A DNA stretch of 48,151 nucleotides from Stenotrophomonas sp. PS02289 (GTDB taxonomy: Bacteria > Pseudomonadota > Gammaproteobacteria > Xanthomonadales > Xanthomonadaceae). The stretch covers positions 1 through 48,151 of the forward strand of contig NZ_JASCOZ010000013.1 in the NCBI RefSeq assembly GCF_029960115.1, read 5' to 3'. The stretch's first letter is position 1; the number at the start of each line of letters is the position of its first letter. Positions 25,969 through 34,267 of the stretch are shown here, piece by piece. The position numbers and the translations under genes were made by a program. The notes beneath the pieces are model-generated. The model did no database searches, had not been told where the DNA came from, and was given only the letters and a program-made list of their open reading frames with translations.

Positions 25969-27360
25969 TCATTCGTCGACGCGATTGCGCCTGACCCGCC
26001 GCGCGACCTCACTGCTGATCGCGATAAATGCCGTCAGCGCGGCCATCGACAGGAACTGCACCCGGGTCACCTCTTCCGACAGCAGCAGCGCGAAGATCAC
26101 CGCCAGAATCGCCAGGGCCCCCACGGTGAGGTACGGGTACCCCGCCATCCGGAACGGCAAGCGGGTGCCATCGCGGTTGGCACGGTGGCGCAGGATCAGC
26201 TGCGACAGCAACGACATCGTCCACACCAGCAGGCAGGTGGAACCGACGATGTTCAGCAGCACCGGCAGCACCTTGTTCGGGAACATCAGCTCCATCACGG
26301 TGGCGGCAAAGCCGAACAGCACACTGGCCAGCACAGCGATGATCGGCACCTGCCGCGGGTCGGTCCAGCCCAGCACGGCCGGTGCTTCGCGGCGCTGGGC
26401 CAGCGAGTAGATCATGCGCGACGCGCCATACAGGTTGGCGTTCAACGCCGACAGCAGGGCAATGACCGCGATCAGAGTGATGGCGGTGGCCGCTCCCGGA
26501 ATCTTCGCCACATCCAGCACCGCGGCGAACGGCGAGCTCAGCGCTTCGCTGTTCCACGGCACCACCGCGATGATGACGGTCAGCGAACCGATGTAGAACA
26601 CCAGAATGCGCCACGCCACGGTGCGGATGGCACGGGCGATGCTGCGCTCGGGGTCTTCGGTTTCCGCTGCCGCCACGGCGACGATTTCTGTGCCGCCGAA
26701 GGCGAACACCACCACCAGCAGGGCCGCGCCGATGCCGGCCAGCCCATTGGGCGCAAAGCCGCCGTGCTGGGTGAAGTTGCTCAGGCCCGGCGAACTCACG
26801 TTCGGCAGCCAGCCCATGAGCAGGGCCACACCGATCACGATGAAGCCGATGATCGCCGCCACCTTGAGAATGGCGAACCAGAACTCGAACTCGCCGAAGT
26901 TGCGCACGCCCAGCAGATTGATGGCGGTGAAGAACACCATGAACGCCAGCGCCGCCATCGGCGCGGGTATGACCGGCCATACCGTGGCCAGCAATCCTGC
27001 GGCACCGACCGCCTCGGCGGCGATGACGATGACCAGCTGCACCCACCACAGCCAGCCGACGGTGGCTCCGGCGGTCGCGCCCATGGCGTCGGCAGCGTAG
27101 ACCGAGAACGCGCCGCTGGTGGGCTTGGCTGCGGCCATTTCGCCCAGCGCGTTCATGACGATGATGACCAGCGTGCCGGCCAGCAGGTAAGAGAGCAGCA
27201 CGGCCGGGCCGGCGGCTTTGACGCCCACCCCCGAGCCCAGGAACAGGCCCGCGCCGATGGCGCTGCCCAGTCCCATCATGATGAGCTGGCGGGGTTTGAG
27301 CGCGTGGCCCAAGGGGGCGTTGGACGAAGCAGGTGCAGCCGGAGTCTGGGATGCGGGCAT
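25969..27360 (-). CDS. APC-superfamily amino-acid permease
   Basis: 463-residue, 12-helix permease of the AAT (GabP/ProY/AnsP-like) branch, importing an amino acid by proton symport. The first helix [33 protein letters not shown] has the substrate-backbone-binding GSAIGAGLF motif. Helix 3 to loop MNALGEMAAAKPTSGAFSVYAADAMG and helix 6 VFAFGGTEIVAVAAAETEDPERSIARA are also typical. ATG 27360 was chosen because the family N-terminus (LKPRQLIMMGLG) follows within 25 residues. An AraC-type regulator gene lies 87 bases upstream on the same strand and may control it. Substrate not predictable. Confidence 0.92.
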   Translation of the reverse strand: MPASQTPAAPASSNAPLGHALKPRQLIMMGLGSAIGAGLFLGSGVGVKAAGPAVLLSYLLAGTLVIIVMNALGEMAAAKPTSGAFSVYAADAMGATAGATVGWLWWVQLVIVIAAEAVGAAGLLATVWPVIPAPMAALAFMVFFTAINLLGVRNFGEFEFWFAILKVAAIIGFIVIGVALLMGWLPNVSSPGLSNFTQHGGFAPNGLAGIGAALLVVVFAFGGTEIVAVAAAETEDPERSIARAIRTVAWRILVFYIGSLTVIIAVVPWNSEALSSPFAAVLDVAKIPGAATAITLIAVIALLSALNANLYGASRMIYSLAQRREAPAVLGWTDPRQVPIIAVLASVLFGFAATVMELMFPNKVLPVLLNIVGSTCLLVWTMSLLSQLILRHRANRDGTRLPFRMAGYPYLTVGALAILAVIFALLLSEEVTRVQFLSMAALTAFIAISSEVARRVRRNRVDE

Positions 27361-27447
27361 CGGAAGTCGAAGGCGGGCAACAGGTGCGACACGATACCGT
27401 GTATGAAGCACCGGCGGGATAGGCCGAAAGCCCACCCCGCAGTCGGA

Positions 27448-28170
27448 TCAGTCCGTGCCGGCGTCGTCGGCGCGCCCGGACACCTGCGCCCGATAGGCCC
27501 GGGGCGACACCCCCACTTCGGCCTTGAACTTGCGGGTGAACGCGCTCTGGTCGGTGAAACCGCAGGCCTGGCCTACGCTGGCGATGCTTTCGCTGCCATG
27601 CAGCAAATGCATCGCCATCTGGATGCGCAGTCGGGTCAGCACCTGCTGCGGGGTCATCTGGAACACTTTGCGGAAGCTGCGCTCCAGCTTGGACAGCGAG
27701 AATCCGGTGATGTCGAGCAAGGTCTGCATGCGGACGTTTTCGGCGTAATGCGCGTTCAGATGCGCGAGCGCCAGCCGCAGTTGTTCGTACTGGGTACCCA
27801 GGCTGTCCTTCTGGCCCAGGTCGCGCGAGATGCCGATCACCCCCTCGATGCGCCCGTCCACCCGCAGCGGCCGCTTGCAGGTCAGGCACCAACCCGGTTC
27901 GCGGTTGGCGAACAGGTGCAGCTCCATCAGGTTCTCGATCACCTGGCCGCCCAGCACCTGCGCGTCCTGGGTGGCGTAGTCCGCACTGAGCCCGGTCGGA
28001 TAGATCTCGGCCGCGGTGCGCCCGATGATTTCCTTGCGCGAGCGCAGCCCCAGCCGGCGCAGCATGGTCTGGTTGATGTAGGTGTAGCGCCCCTCGCGGT
28101 CCTTCATGAAGAACAGCACGTCGGGAATGGCATCAAACAGGGCTTCGATGTCGGCAGGTTCGACGCGCAT
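27448..28170 (-). CDS. PAS-domain AraC-family transcriptional regulator
   Basis: 240 residues. A PAS domain covers about 5-120 (IEALFDAIPDVLFFMKDREGRYTYINQTMLRRLGL, then IGRTAAEIYPTGLSADYATQD and a final GVIGISRDLGQ). The C-terminal AraC domain covers about 135-232, with two helix-turn-helix units (LLDITGFSLSKLERSFRKVFQMTPQQVL and SIASVGQACGFTDQSAFTRKFKAEVGVSPRAYR). It probably senses a small ligand through PAS and activates transcription. ATG 28170 removes an upstream extension unlike the family. It neighbours the permease downstream and divergent katE upstream (175 bases away), either of which could be a target. Confidence 0.9.
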   Translation of the reverse strand: MRVEPADIEALFDAIPDVLFFMKDREGRYTYINQTMLRRLGLRSRKEIIGRTAAEIYPTGLSADYATQDAQVLGGQVIENLMELHLFANREPGWCLTCKRPLRVDGRIEGVIGISRDLGQKDSLGTQYEQLRLALAHLNAHYAENVRMQTLLDITGFSLSKLERSFRKVFQMTPQQVLTRLRIQMAMHLLHGSESIASVGQACGFTDQSAFTRKFKAEVGVSPRAYRAQVSGRADDAGTD

Positions 28171-28345
28171 GCGGCAGCGGGCGGCGGAAACGGAACCAGA
28201 AGGATACCGCCGATGTCGCTTGTCACCCAGCACCATGCCGTCCGATGTGAAGCACAGGTGCAAGCACCCGGGCAATCACCCACCCGCGATTAACGCCCCT
28301 GCCGCGAAGGTGAAGCGATTCCCCCGCCAGCCCGGAGTGCCTCTC

Positions 28346-30448
28346 ATGGCCGCCAGCAAGCCCCGCAGCAAGCCCGCCCCCAAGCGCAGTCCCGCCCCCG
28401 CCGCCGAGGTACGCGGCAATGCCGACGAACTTCACCAGCGCGCCGGCAGCGGCCACCCGGTGCTGACCACCAACCAGGGCATCCCGGTCGGCGACAACCA
28501 GAACTCGCTGCGCCCTACCCCGCGCGGGCCGACCCTGCTGGAAGACTTCATCCTGCGCGAGAAGATCACCCACTTCGACCACGAGCGCATTCCCGAGCGC
28601 ATCGTGCACGCGCGCGGCAGCGCCGCACATGGCTACTTCGAGCTGACCCGCTCGTTGCACGAATTCACCCGCGCCCGCGTGCTCACCGAGGTCGGCGTGC
28701 GCACGCCCGTGTTCACCCGCTTCTCCACCGTGGCCGGCGGGGCCGGCTCGGTGGACACCCCGCGCGACGTGCGCGGCTTCGCGGTGAAGTTCTATACCCG
28801 TGAGGGCAACTGGGACCTGGTGGGCAACAACATCCCGGTGTTCTTCATCCAGGACGCGATGAAGTTCCCCGACCTGGTGCACTCGGTGAAGATGGAGCCG
28901 GATCGTGGCTACCCGCAGGCCGGCAGCGCGCATGACACCTTCTGGGATTTCATCTCGCTGATGCCCGAAGCCATGCACATGATCATGTGGGCGATGAGCG
29001 ATCGTGGCATTCCGCGCTCGCTGCGGATGATGGAAGGCTTTGGCGTGCACAGCTTCCGCCTGCTCAACGACGCCGGCGAGTCCACCTTCGTCAAATTCCA
29101 CTGGCGGCCGAAGCTGGGCATCCAGTCCACGGTGTGGGACGAGGCGCTGAAGTTGCAGGCCGCCGACAACGACTTCCATCGCCGCGACCTGTTCGAGGCG
29201 ATCACCGCCGGCGACTTCCCCGAGTGGGAGCTGGCCGTGCAGTTGTTCAGCGAGGATGACGCCGCCGGCTTCCCGTTCGACCACCTGGACCCGACCAAGA
29301 TCATTCCCGAATCGCTGGTACCGCTGACCGTGATCGGGCGCATGGTGCTGGACCGCTGGCCGGACAACTTCTTCGCCGAGACCGAGCAGGTGGCGTACTG
29401 CCCCGCCAACGTGCCGCCCGGCATCGACTTCAGCAATGACCCACTGCTGCAGGGCCGGCTGTTCTCCTACCTGGACACGCAGTTGAGTCGCCTCGGCGGC
29501 CCGAACTTCAACCAGATTCCGGTCAACGCCCCGAAGTGCCCGTTCGCCAACCACCAGCGCGACGGCCACATGCAGATGCAGGTGCCCAAGGGCCGCGTGG
29601 CCTACGACCCCAGCTCGCTGCAGGACGACAGCCCGCGCGAAAGTGCCGACGGCTTCCCCAGCCACGCGAGCCCGGCCGACGATGGCAACAAGGGCCGCGT
29701 GCGCCCTGAAAGCTTTTCCGACCATTACAGCCAGGCGCGACTGTTCTTCCGCAGCCTGGAGGCGCCGGAGCAGGCGCATCTGGCCTCCGCGCTGGTGTTT
29801 GAGCTTTCGAAGGTGGAGACCGCCAAGGTCCGCGAGCGCACCGTGAGCCACCTGCGCAACATCGACGACAAGCTGGCCCAGCGCGTGGCCGACGGCCTCG
29901 GCATGACCGCCCTGCCCGACCCCGCCCCCACCGCCACGCCCGCGCAGGATCTGCCCAAGGCCCCGGAAGTGCGCATCATCGGGCGCACCAAGGACACCCT
30001 GAAGGGCCGCGCGATTGGCATCCTGTTCGATGAAGGCTCCGACGCCGGCATTCTCAACACCCTGCGCAAGGCCGCCGAGAAGGCCGGTGCCACAGTGAAG
30101 CTGGTTGCCCCCAAGCTGGGCGGCGGCAAGCTCAGCGACGGCAAGCGCCAGGCCGCCGATGGCCAACTGGCCGGAACACCTTCGGTGGTATTCGATGCCG
30201 TGGCGGTAGTACTGAGCGCCGAGGCCGGCAAACGCCTCAGCAAAGAAGCGGCGGCGATTGATTTCGTCAGCTTCGCCTGGGCCCATCTGAAGGCGATCGC
30301 CGCTGACGAAGGCGGACAAGCCCTGCTGAAGACCGCCCGCGTAGGCAACGATGCGGGCATCGTGGAAGCCGAAGACGCAAAGGCCTTCCTCACCGCCGCC
30401 GCCACCCGCCAATGGGCGCGAGAGCCCAAGCTGCGCACGCTGGCATAA
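28346..30448 (+). CDS. katE: Catalase HPII-type, large subunit (clade II)
   Basis: 700-residue heme catalase that breaks down hydrogen peroxide. An N-terminal lysine/proline-rich extension precedes the family start ([26 protein letters not shown]). The distal His is H88 in [15 protein letters not shown], the distal Asn is N161 in [10 protein letters not shown], and the proximal heme Tyr is Y375 in [14 protein letters not shown]. Residues about 565-700 form the flavodoxin/GATase-like C-terminal domain of large catalases. E. coli HPII is 753 residues; the difference lies mainly in a shorter N-terminus. ATG 28346 gives the normal start. A small basic protein gene follows 16 bases downstream, probably in the same transcript. 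Confidence 0.96.
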   Translation: MAASKPRSKPAPKRSPAPAAEVRGNADELHQRAGSGHPVLTTNQGIPVGDNQNSLRPTPRGPTLLEDFILREKITHFDHERIPERIVHARGSAAHGYFELTRSLHEFTRARVLTEVGVRTPVFTRFSTVAGGAGSVDTPRDVRGFAVKFYTREGNWDLVGNNIPVFFIQDAMKFPDLVHSVKMEPDRGYPQAGSAHDTFWDFISLMPEAMHMIMWAMSDRGIPRSLRMMEGFGVHSFRLLNDAGESTFVKFHWRPKLGIQSTVWDEALKLQAADNDFHRRDLFEAITAGDFPEWELAVQLFSEDDAAGFPFDHLDPTKIIPESLVPLTVIGRMVLDRWPDNFFAETEQVAYCPANVPPGIDFSNDPLLQGRLFSYLDTQLSRLGGPNFNQIPVNAPKCPFANHQRDGHMQMQVPKGRVAYDPSSLQDDSPRESADGFPSHASPADDGNKGRVRPESFSDHYSQARLFFRSLEAPEQAHLASALVFELSKVETAKVRERTVSHLRNIDDKLAQRVADGLGMTALPDPAPTATPAQDLPKAPEVRIIGRTKDTLKGRAIGILFDEGSDAGILNTLRKAAEKAGATVKLVAPKLGGGKLSDGKRQAADGQLAGTPSVVFDAVAVVLSAEAGKRLSKEAAAIDFVSFAWAHLKAIAADEGGQALLKTARVGNDAGIVEAEDAKAFLTAAATRQWAREPKLRTLA

Positions 30449-30464
30449 CCCGAGGAGACACGAC

Positions 30465-30626
30465 ATGCCTGTGGGAGACAAATCCAGCTACACCGACAAG
30501 CAGAAGCGCCAAGCCGCTCATATTGAAGAAAGCGAGAAGAAGCAGGGACGCAGCGAGAAGACCGCCGAGCGCATCGCCTGGGCAACAGTGAACAAACAGG
30601 ACGGCGGCGGCAAGAAAAAGAAATGA
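30465..30626 (+). CDS. Small basic hydrophilic protein downstream of katE
   Basis: 53 residues: MPVGDKSSYTDKQKRQAAHIEES, EKKQGRSEKTAERIAWATVNKQ and a GGGKKKK tail. It has the look of a short stress-associated hydrophilic protein. Similar proteins in xanthomonads are, as I recall, often labelled plasmid stabilization protein, a label with little support. A good Shine-Dalgarno (GAGGAG) precedes ATG 30465. The close spacing to katE suggests joint expression under oxidative or stationary-phase stress. Confidence 0.8.
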   Translation: MPVGDKSSYTDKQKRQAAHIEESEKKQGRSEKTAERIAWATVNKQDGGGKKKK

Positions 30627-30674
30627 TCGTCGACGGCCTCTGCTCGTGCGCGGTGACCTGCGATGGTGTGCGGC

Positions 30675-30705
30675 GGTAGCGTCGGTCGACAGACGACGGC
30701 CGATA
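30675..30705. repeat. 31-base GTAG repeat monomer
   Basis: ggtagcgtcggtcgacagac and the following 11 bases match the arm of the 25739-25885 element at about 25 of 31 positions with no gap, including the GGTAG foot and the CCGATA end. It is a dispersed copy of the same repeat. Confidence 0.65.
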
Positions 30706-30753
30706 ACAACCCAACATTCTCTAACGCATGACCATAGAACAGAAACAAACCAC

Positions 30754-30778
30754 GGGGTGCCGAACAACCCGGCACCCC
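30754..30778 (-). terminator. Terminator-like hairpin downstream of the symE-like gene
   Basis: A 9-bp stem ggggtgccg / cggcacccc with a 7-base loop. On the minus strand it is followed by tggtttgtttctgttct, a broken T-rich tract, so it probably ends the symE-like transcript; it could also stop katE read-through. Confidence 0.6.
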
Positions 30779-30783
30779 GCGGA

Positions 30784-30804
30784 CCGGCCAACAGCCGGCG
30801 CTAC
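30784..30804. repeat. GTAG-type palindrome
   Basis: ccggccaacagccggcgctac: a ccggc-type stem followed by CTAC (complement of GTAG). The same core (ggccaac-ggcc) recurs near 6516-6536 and 45842-45868. It lies at the 3-prime end of the symE-like gene. Confidence 0.6.
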
Positions 30805-30807
30805 CGG

Positions 30808-31080
30808 TTAACACTCCTTGAGCGCAGTGGCCTTATCCACCACCAACGTCACCTTTTCATCGCCCGGGATCACCTCCAACACGGTGCCCACATCGATCCG
30901 CAGCCGGGTCAACCACATCCCGCGCAGCTTGATGCACGGCACCTGCTCCTCCCCGTACTTGTCCTTAGACCCGGGGTAATTGACCGCCTGCACCTTGAGC
31001 CGCTTCGGCACATGCCAATGCAGCACCTTCGGACGGCTCTTGCTGCCGTCGCGCCCATCTGAACCAGAATCGTCTTTCAT
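30808..31080 (-). CDS. SymE-family type I toxin-like protein
   Basis: 90 residues. The C-terminal half VPCIKLRGMWLTRLRIDVGTVLEVIPGDEKVTLVV matches the SymE/AbrB-like pattern (hydrophobic-x-L-x-G-x-W-L, then GxxV and a short strand). In E. coli SymE is an SOS-induced toxin, reported as an RNA-degrading or nucleoid-binding protein, held in check by the antisense RNA SymR. The N-terminus is charged (MKDDSGSDGRDGSKSRPK) and leads into LHWHVPKRLKVQAVNY. ATG 31080 has a GAGGACG Shine-Dalgarno. The leader contains strong secondary structure, including a ccccgcc/ggcgggg hairpin 26 bases before the ATG, which could control translation. No LexA box was recognised. Confidence 0.72.
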   Translation of the reverse strand: MKDDSGSDGRDGSKSRPKVLHWHVPKRLKVQAVNYPGSKDKYGEEQVPCIKLRGMWLTRLRIDVGTVLEVIPGDEKVTLVVDKATALKEC

Positions 31081-31515
31081 GAAACGTCCTCATGGCTTGC
31101 ATGTTCCCCGCCGGGATGGCGGGGATATCGGGAGGCTGAAATCCGTAAACAGACCAAACACGGAGTGACGTTTTCCCCGGGGGTGTTGTATTGCGCCACC
31201 CTCCCGATGCAGGACGTCCATCTTTCATTTCGGTCTGTTAGGAGATTTCAGTCTCCGATGCACACCATGCGCGATGACGCACGCAAATTGATCTAGGAAT
31301 TGTTGCGATGATACGGAACAAAAATTGACAGCGGCGCGCCTTGCGACCCGATCAGCACGGAACGGCGCTTTTGGCACGAAATTGTGACTTCATTGCGCCA
31401 CGCCCGTCGCTGCTGGCACATATCCGCCAATCTTATGACGCTCGATCACGCTGTCACCCGGCAGCCCAACTCCCATCGACTCAGCTCTTCAGTGACGCAA
31501 CCGCCCTCTACTGCG
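31081..31515. other. Gene-free stretch: structured symE leader and unannotated DNA
   Basis: 435 bases. The part next to the symE-like gene has a hairpin (ccccgcc / ggcgggg, 31106-31124) and a long imperfect inverted repeat (31130-31155 with 31232-31256). The rest (about 31257-31515) is lower in G+C and lies beyond the 3-prime end of the zinc-finger/RHH gene. I see no convincing gene, RNA or terminator in it. Confidence 0.5.
31130..31256. repeat. Long imperfect inverted repeat in the symE-like leader
   Basis: 31130-31155 (gggaggctgaaatccgtaaa then cagacc) is nearly complementary in reverse to 31232-31256 (ggtctgttaggagatttcag then tctcc). The best-paired blocks are aacagacc/ggtctgtt and ctgaaat/atttcag. 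The 76-base loop also has ctcccgat, which could pair with atcgggag at 31127-31134 instead. Either strand would fold into a long hairpin. Confidence 0.6.
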
Positions 31516-32127
31516 TCAAGCGAATACAACATCCGCGATCTGAGAGAGTTCCTTGTGATGCTTCGGCTGATCCGGCTGAACGATGTCGTCATAGATCTTC
31601 AGCACCAGCGCCTTGACCAGATCGGTCTTTGACAACTGCGCTTGGTCACGCACTCGCTCGAACCGACTGTCGGTGACATCGCTCAACTTCATGGACAGAC
31701 GCTTCTTTGGCATGGCGACAGGCTTGAGCAGATCGGATGGGCCCTGCATCAGGCCGACGAGCTCGCGCGCATCGTCCTCTCCAGAGGCGTAGCGATTGAC
31801 GTAGTAGACCAGCAACTGCTTCCGGAACTCAGGGCTGGGGTGTTCTGTCACGCGTACGATCGCAGCATCCAGTGCATCTACGAAGCTGGCAGGAACATTG
31901 ACCTCCAGCGACCGCTCCACACGTTTACGGGCCGCGGCAATGGCAGGCGTAGATTGTGCGGGGATAAGGATCGCATCACCACAGACCTCGCAGGCACCGA
32001 CCAGGACGTTATGTGCGACCCCGTTGCCATCTCTGAACGGAACGTCCTGATGAACGAAGGTTACCGTCACGCGACCGTCCCTGTGGCAGAGGGCGCTCTT
32101 CCTGTCGCCCGGCATGAAGAACTTCAT
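31516..32127 (-). CDS. Candidate antitoxin: zinc-finger N-terminus plus ribbon-helix-helix C-terminus
   Basis: 203 residues. The N-terminal 60 residues resemble YgiT/MqsA zinc fingers: C14 in SALCHRDG, the VPFRDGNGVAHNVLVGACEVCGD stretch with C46 and C49, then the ILIPAQSTPAI segment where MqsA has its post-finger helix. The first CxxC has only one Cys, so metal binding is uncertain. Residues 70-130 are helical. Residues about 141-182 (KKRLSMKLSDVTDSRFERVRDQAQLSKTDLVKALVLKIYDDI) fit a CopG-like ribbon-helix-helix. It starts 16 bases after the stop of a 97-residue partner gene upstream, the toxin-first order of mqsRA and hicAB. ATG 32127 was chosen over an upstream extension. The role is inference. 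Confidence 0.6.
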   Translation of the reverse strand: MKFFMPGDRKSALCHRDGRVTVTFVHQDVPFRDGNGVAHNVLVGACEVCGDAILIPAQSTPAIAAARKRVERSLEVNVPASFVDALDAAIVRVTEHPSPEFRKQLLVYYVNRYASGEDDARELVGLMQGPSDLLKPVAMPKKRLSMKLSDVTDSRFERVRDQAQLSKTDLVKALVLKIYDDIVQPDQPKHHKELSQIADVVFA

Positions 32128-32143
32128 GTGTATGCCCCATTGA

Positions 32144-32437
32144 TCACTGATGAACGCTGATGAAGGTGGTGTCGGGATCAAAGTAGAACTTGACGTACCA
32201 ACTACGGCAGACGATTACGTGCACGAGAATGTCGGCATCTTGGTGGTGAGGGCTGGAGTGATGGTCACTGCCACCGCTCTTCCTCAACACCTCCGCCACC
32301 TCAGCGGCGCTGACCTTGCCAACCTGAAGCAGGTTCTTGTCTTCGATGTCCGCACGTCCCTCGTGCGAGTAGTCGCCGGAAAGCAGAGAAACGAGCACCT
32401 TACGTTTGATCTCAGCAAACCCCAGCTTGGCGGCCAT
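32144..32437 (-). CDS. Candidate toxin, small MqsR/RelE-sized protein
   Basis: 97 residues: MAAKLGFAEIKRKVLVSLLSGDYSHEGR, a central helical part DKNLLQVGKVSAAEVAEVLRKSGG, a His-rich SDHHSSPHH loop, and ending in strands ILVHVIVCRSWYVKFYFDP. Size, gene order and the terminal strands are like MqsR/RelE-fold interferases, but I see no decisive catalytic signature, so the toxin call rests on context. ATG 32437 is preceded by a palindrome; an in-frame TTG at 32464 is an alternative start. Another reading is an uncharacterised DNA-binding or immunity protein. Confidence 0.55.
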   Translation of the reverse strand: MAAKLGFAEIKRKVLVSLLSGDYSHEGRADIEDKNLLQVGKVSAAEVAEVLRKSGGSDHHSSPHHQDADILVHVIVCRSWYVKFYFDPDTTFISVHQ

Positions 32438-32441
32438 CTTA

Positions 32442-32457
32442 TACGATACCTTTCGTA
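32442..32457. promoter_or_regulatory. Palindromic operator candidate upstream of the toxin-antitoxin pair
   Basis: TACGA-tacctt-TCGTA ends 4 bases before the putative toxin ATG. On the minus strand TTGACT (32465-32460) and TATAAG (32443-32438) flank and overlap it, 15 bases apart. The -10 box would touch the ATG, so transcription would start inside the gene as called; either the promoter reading or the start is wrong, or the message is leaderless. Confidence 0.4.
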
Positions 32458-32722
32458 CAGTCAATCAGCGGTGGATTGGGGGGGGCGAGCTCCCACCGAC
32501 CTCGAATGGCGCGATCTTCACTCGGACGTTCGCGCGACACCCACCTCGCGCATACCAAACCACGCTTGAGCCGTAGCGGCTTGCAACAATCGCTCACTTG
32601 AGCAGCACGGTACTGCGGGGGCCGGCGAGAAACGACCGAGGTCGAGCGACGTTCCATTCCGCAACAACCTGGGCACGCGGCCATCCGGCTGACCCCGCCC
32701 CTCAACCGCAGCATCCACACGG

Positions 32723-33343
32723 CTAGTCCGAAGGGTTGGCTTCGCTAAACGGCGAATCATGTACGGATGGCCGCCCTTGCCATACAGTGAGTTCATCAAC
32801 AGCCCGCCGCGATGCTTTGATGGTCTGCGAAATGACGACGGACTCAGCGCAATCGCCCCGCCACCCCAAGGGTGAATTCCGCGGCACGACTGCGTGCACC
32901 TTGAGCCTGATTCGACGGTCAGTTATCGACACGATCTCAACTGAACCGGACTCCGCGCGACCGTAGCACCCTCGCTTTCCCGCGAACGCCGCACTTCCCT
33001 CGCTGAAGAAGACCCCGACCTTTCCGTTCTCCGTCAGAAGTATGTCGCCAACGGCAATGGCCGCTGGAAGCCGGATTGTCAGCTTCCGATAAGTGGAGCT
33101 GTCAATATTCCACGACCGGCGATAGCGGTGTTCGGCGACTACGATTCCGTCGCCCGGCGTAACGCGGTGACAGGCGAACTGAAGTTCCCGGGTGCCAACC
33201 TCAAGACACTGCGGCGATATCGCGACTGCATCGCGGACGTAGACTGTCGTTTTCCGGCTGGCGACAGCTGTGCAAGGTGCCAGAAATACGGCGACCGTTG
33301 CCACCATGAGAAGTCGATTGCAGCCTGCTATACGCCATTGCAC
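32723..33343 (-). CDS. Exported protein of unknown function, last gene of the 35.4-32.7 kb minus-strand cluster
   Basis: 206 residues from GTG 33343, with a signal peptide of about 29 residues (LLMVATVAVFLAPCTAVAS). The mature part contains VAISPQCLEVGTRELQFACHRVTPGDGIVV and is rich in beta-type segments (RKLTIRLPAAIAVGDILL, RIRLKVHAVVP), with four cysteines that could form disulfides. An AAGGAG Shine-Dalgarno overlaps the end of the preceding lipoprotein gene (6-base gap), so it is translationally coupled. No family recognised. The 258 bases between this gene and the toxin-like gene (32465-32722) contain open frames on both strands but nothing I can support. Confidence 0.7.
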   Translation of the reverse strand: MQWRIAGCNRLLMVATVAVFLAPCTAVASRKTTVYVRDAVAISPQCLEVGTRELQFACHRVTPGDGIVVAEHRYRRSWNIDSSTYRKLTIRLPAAIAVGDILLTENGKVGVFFSEGSAAFAGKRGCYGRAESGSVEIVSITDRRIRLKVHAVVPRNSPLGWRGDCAESVVISQTIKASRRAVDELTVWQGRPSVHDSPFSEANPSD

Positions 33344-33349
33344 AGCGAT

Positions 33350-33838
33350 TCACTCCTTTGTCTCTTCAGGAATGGACCAGTACCAAACCTGCTGGCCGAT
33401 CTCGTCGATAAGCAACGCGTACGGGCGAACTGAGGGCTCACGACCAAGGTCGCTACAACGGTAGGCTCTGCCGGGTATCGGTGGCGACGCCCCCTTGCCT
33501 CCGGTGAGCGCCTCCGGCCACCATCCGGCGATGCGCCGGGTCTGGCGCGCGGGCGGCAAGGGGACATTGCGGTCGACCACACAGCGCTGAATCAGGTTTT
33601 CCGGTATCGATCCGCTCAGCCTATGGCCGATCCATACCTCATTGGAATCAAGGTTGTGCGATTCCACGATGTCGGTTGCGTCTGCGGGGATATCTGCGGG
33701 CAGCCAGCCCCGTACGAAAGCCCCATCGCGCTCGGCATCGGCGCGGGTTGGGTACTGGCGTGTCTGAGACTCGCCTGGGACTTCCACGCAGGAACAGAGA
33801 GCGCTGATCGCAATCAGCACAAGCGCTCTAACCCTCAA
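33350..33838 (-). CDS. Lipoprotein of unknown function with TTG start
   Basis: 162 residues. The start is TTG 33838, whose bases overlap the previous stop codon in a TTGA junction. A GAGGGA Shine-Dalgarno precedes it, and a hydrophobic segment (RALVLIAISALCSC) ends in a lipobox-like LCSC. The mature protein contains RGWLPADIPADATDIVESHNLDSNEVWIGHRL, repeated Pro-rich strands and QQVWYWSIPEETKE at the end. An in-frame GTG at 33820 is the alternative start but would shorten the signal. A periplasmic, membrane-anchored product is expected. Context (Rhs island) suggests an immunity-type role, unproven. Confidence 0.65.
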   Translation of the reverse strand: MRVRALVLIAISALCSCVEVPGESQTRQYPTRADAERDGAFVRGWLPADIPADATDIVESHNLDSNEVWIGHRLSGSIPENLIQRCVVDRNVPLPPARQTRRIAGWWPEALTGGKGASPPIPGRAYRCSDLGREPSVRPYALLIDEIGQQVWYWSIPEETKE

Positions 33839-34230
33839 GGGCCGTCCCTCTTCTCGGCCGCTTCCAATACTGCGTCCCATCCAAACTCCTTCTCCAAGGC
33901 CTCTCGCACCAACCCACTGATGGCGAAGCGCGACGTGTTCCGGTGCACATCGATGCCTTCGGGACGAAACTCGTCGCGCAGGCCAAGCGTCTCCGCACGC
34001 CTCATCTTCTGATGCTCGTCGATGAGCAGAGCTCGCCGATGGCGTTTCATCAGGAGTCGGAAGTCCTTCCTGGTCGCAATGCCGAAGTGATCCAGCTCTG
34101 GAACCAGGTCCTCGGCGGTACATCCGGCATAGTCGTGGTTCTTCGTAAACAGCGATAACACCACCTTCCGGACATACTGGGACGTCAGCGGTTCGTTGTC
34201 GCGGATTGACCTGGCGCTTTTCTTTTGCAT
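33835..34230 (-). CDS. Cytoplasmic protein of unknown function
   Basis: 131 residues, charged, no signal peptide. It has helical segments TSQYVRKVVLSLFTKNHDYAG, AEDLVPELDHFGIATRKDFRLLMKRHRRALLIDEH and a C-terminal AISGLVREALEKEFGWDAVLEAAEKRDGP. ATG 34230 lies 37 bases after the membrane-protein stop; the end overlaps the TTG of the lipoprotein gene. It is part of a six-gene unit running from 35450 to 32723. I recognise no family; a role tied to the flanking lipoprotein is likely because of the coupling. Confidence 0.65.
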   Translation of the reverse strand: MQKKSARSIRDNEPLTSQYVRKVVLSLFTKNHDYAGCTAEDLVPELDHFGIATRKDFRLLMKRHRRALLIDEHQKMRRAETLGLRDEFRPEGIDVHRNTSRFAISGLVREALEKEFGWDAVLEAAEKRDGP

Positions 34231-34267
34231 TCGATGATCTCAATCATGCTCATTTCAATGCGGCTCT

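Noticed and set aside
30965..31228. 87-codon minus-strand frame overlapping the symE-like gene in another frame
   Set aside because: It overlaps the better-supported symE-like start and the structured leader; I vaguely recall similar annotated sequences but cannot support it as a gene.
32439..32799. Two overlapping minus-strand frames of 93 codons in the gap before the toxin-like gene
   Set aside because: Both overlap neighbours, have odd Arg/Cys-rich translations and lack ribosome-binding sites.
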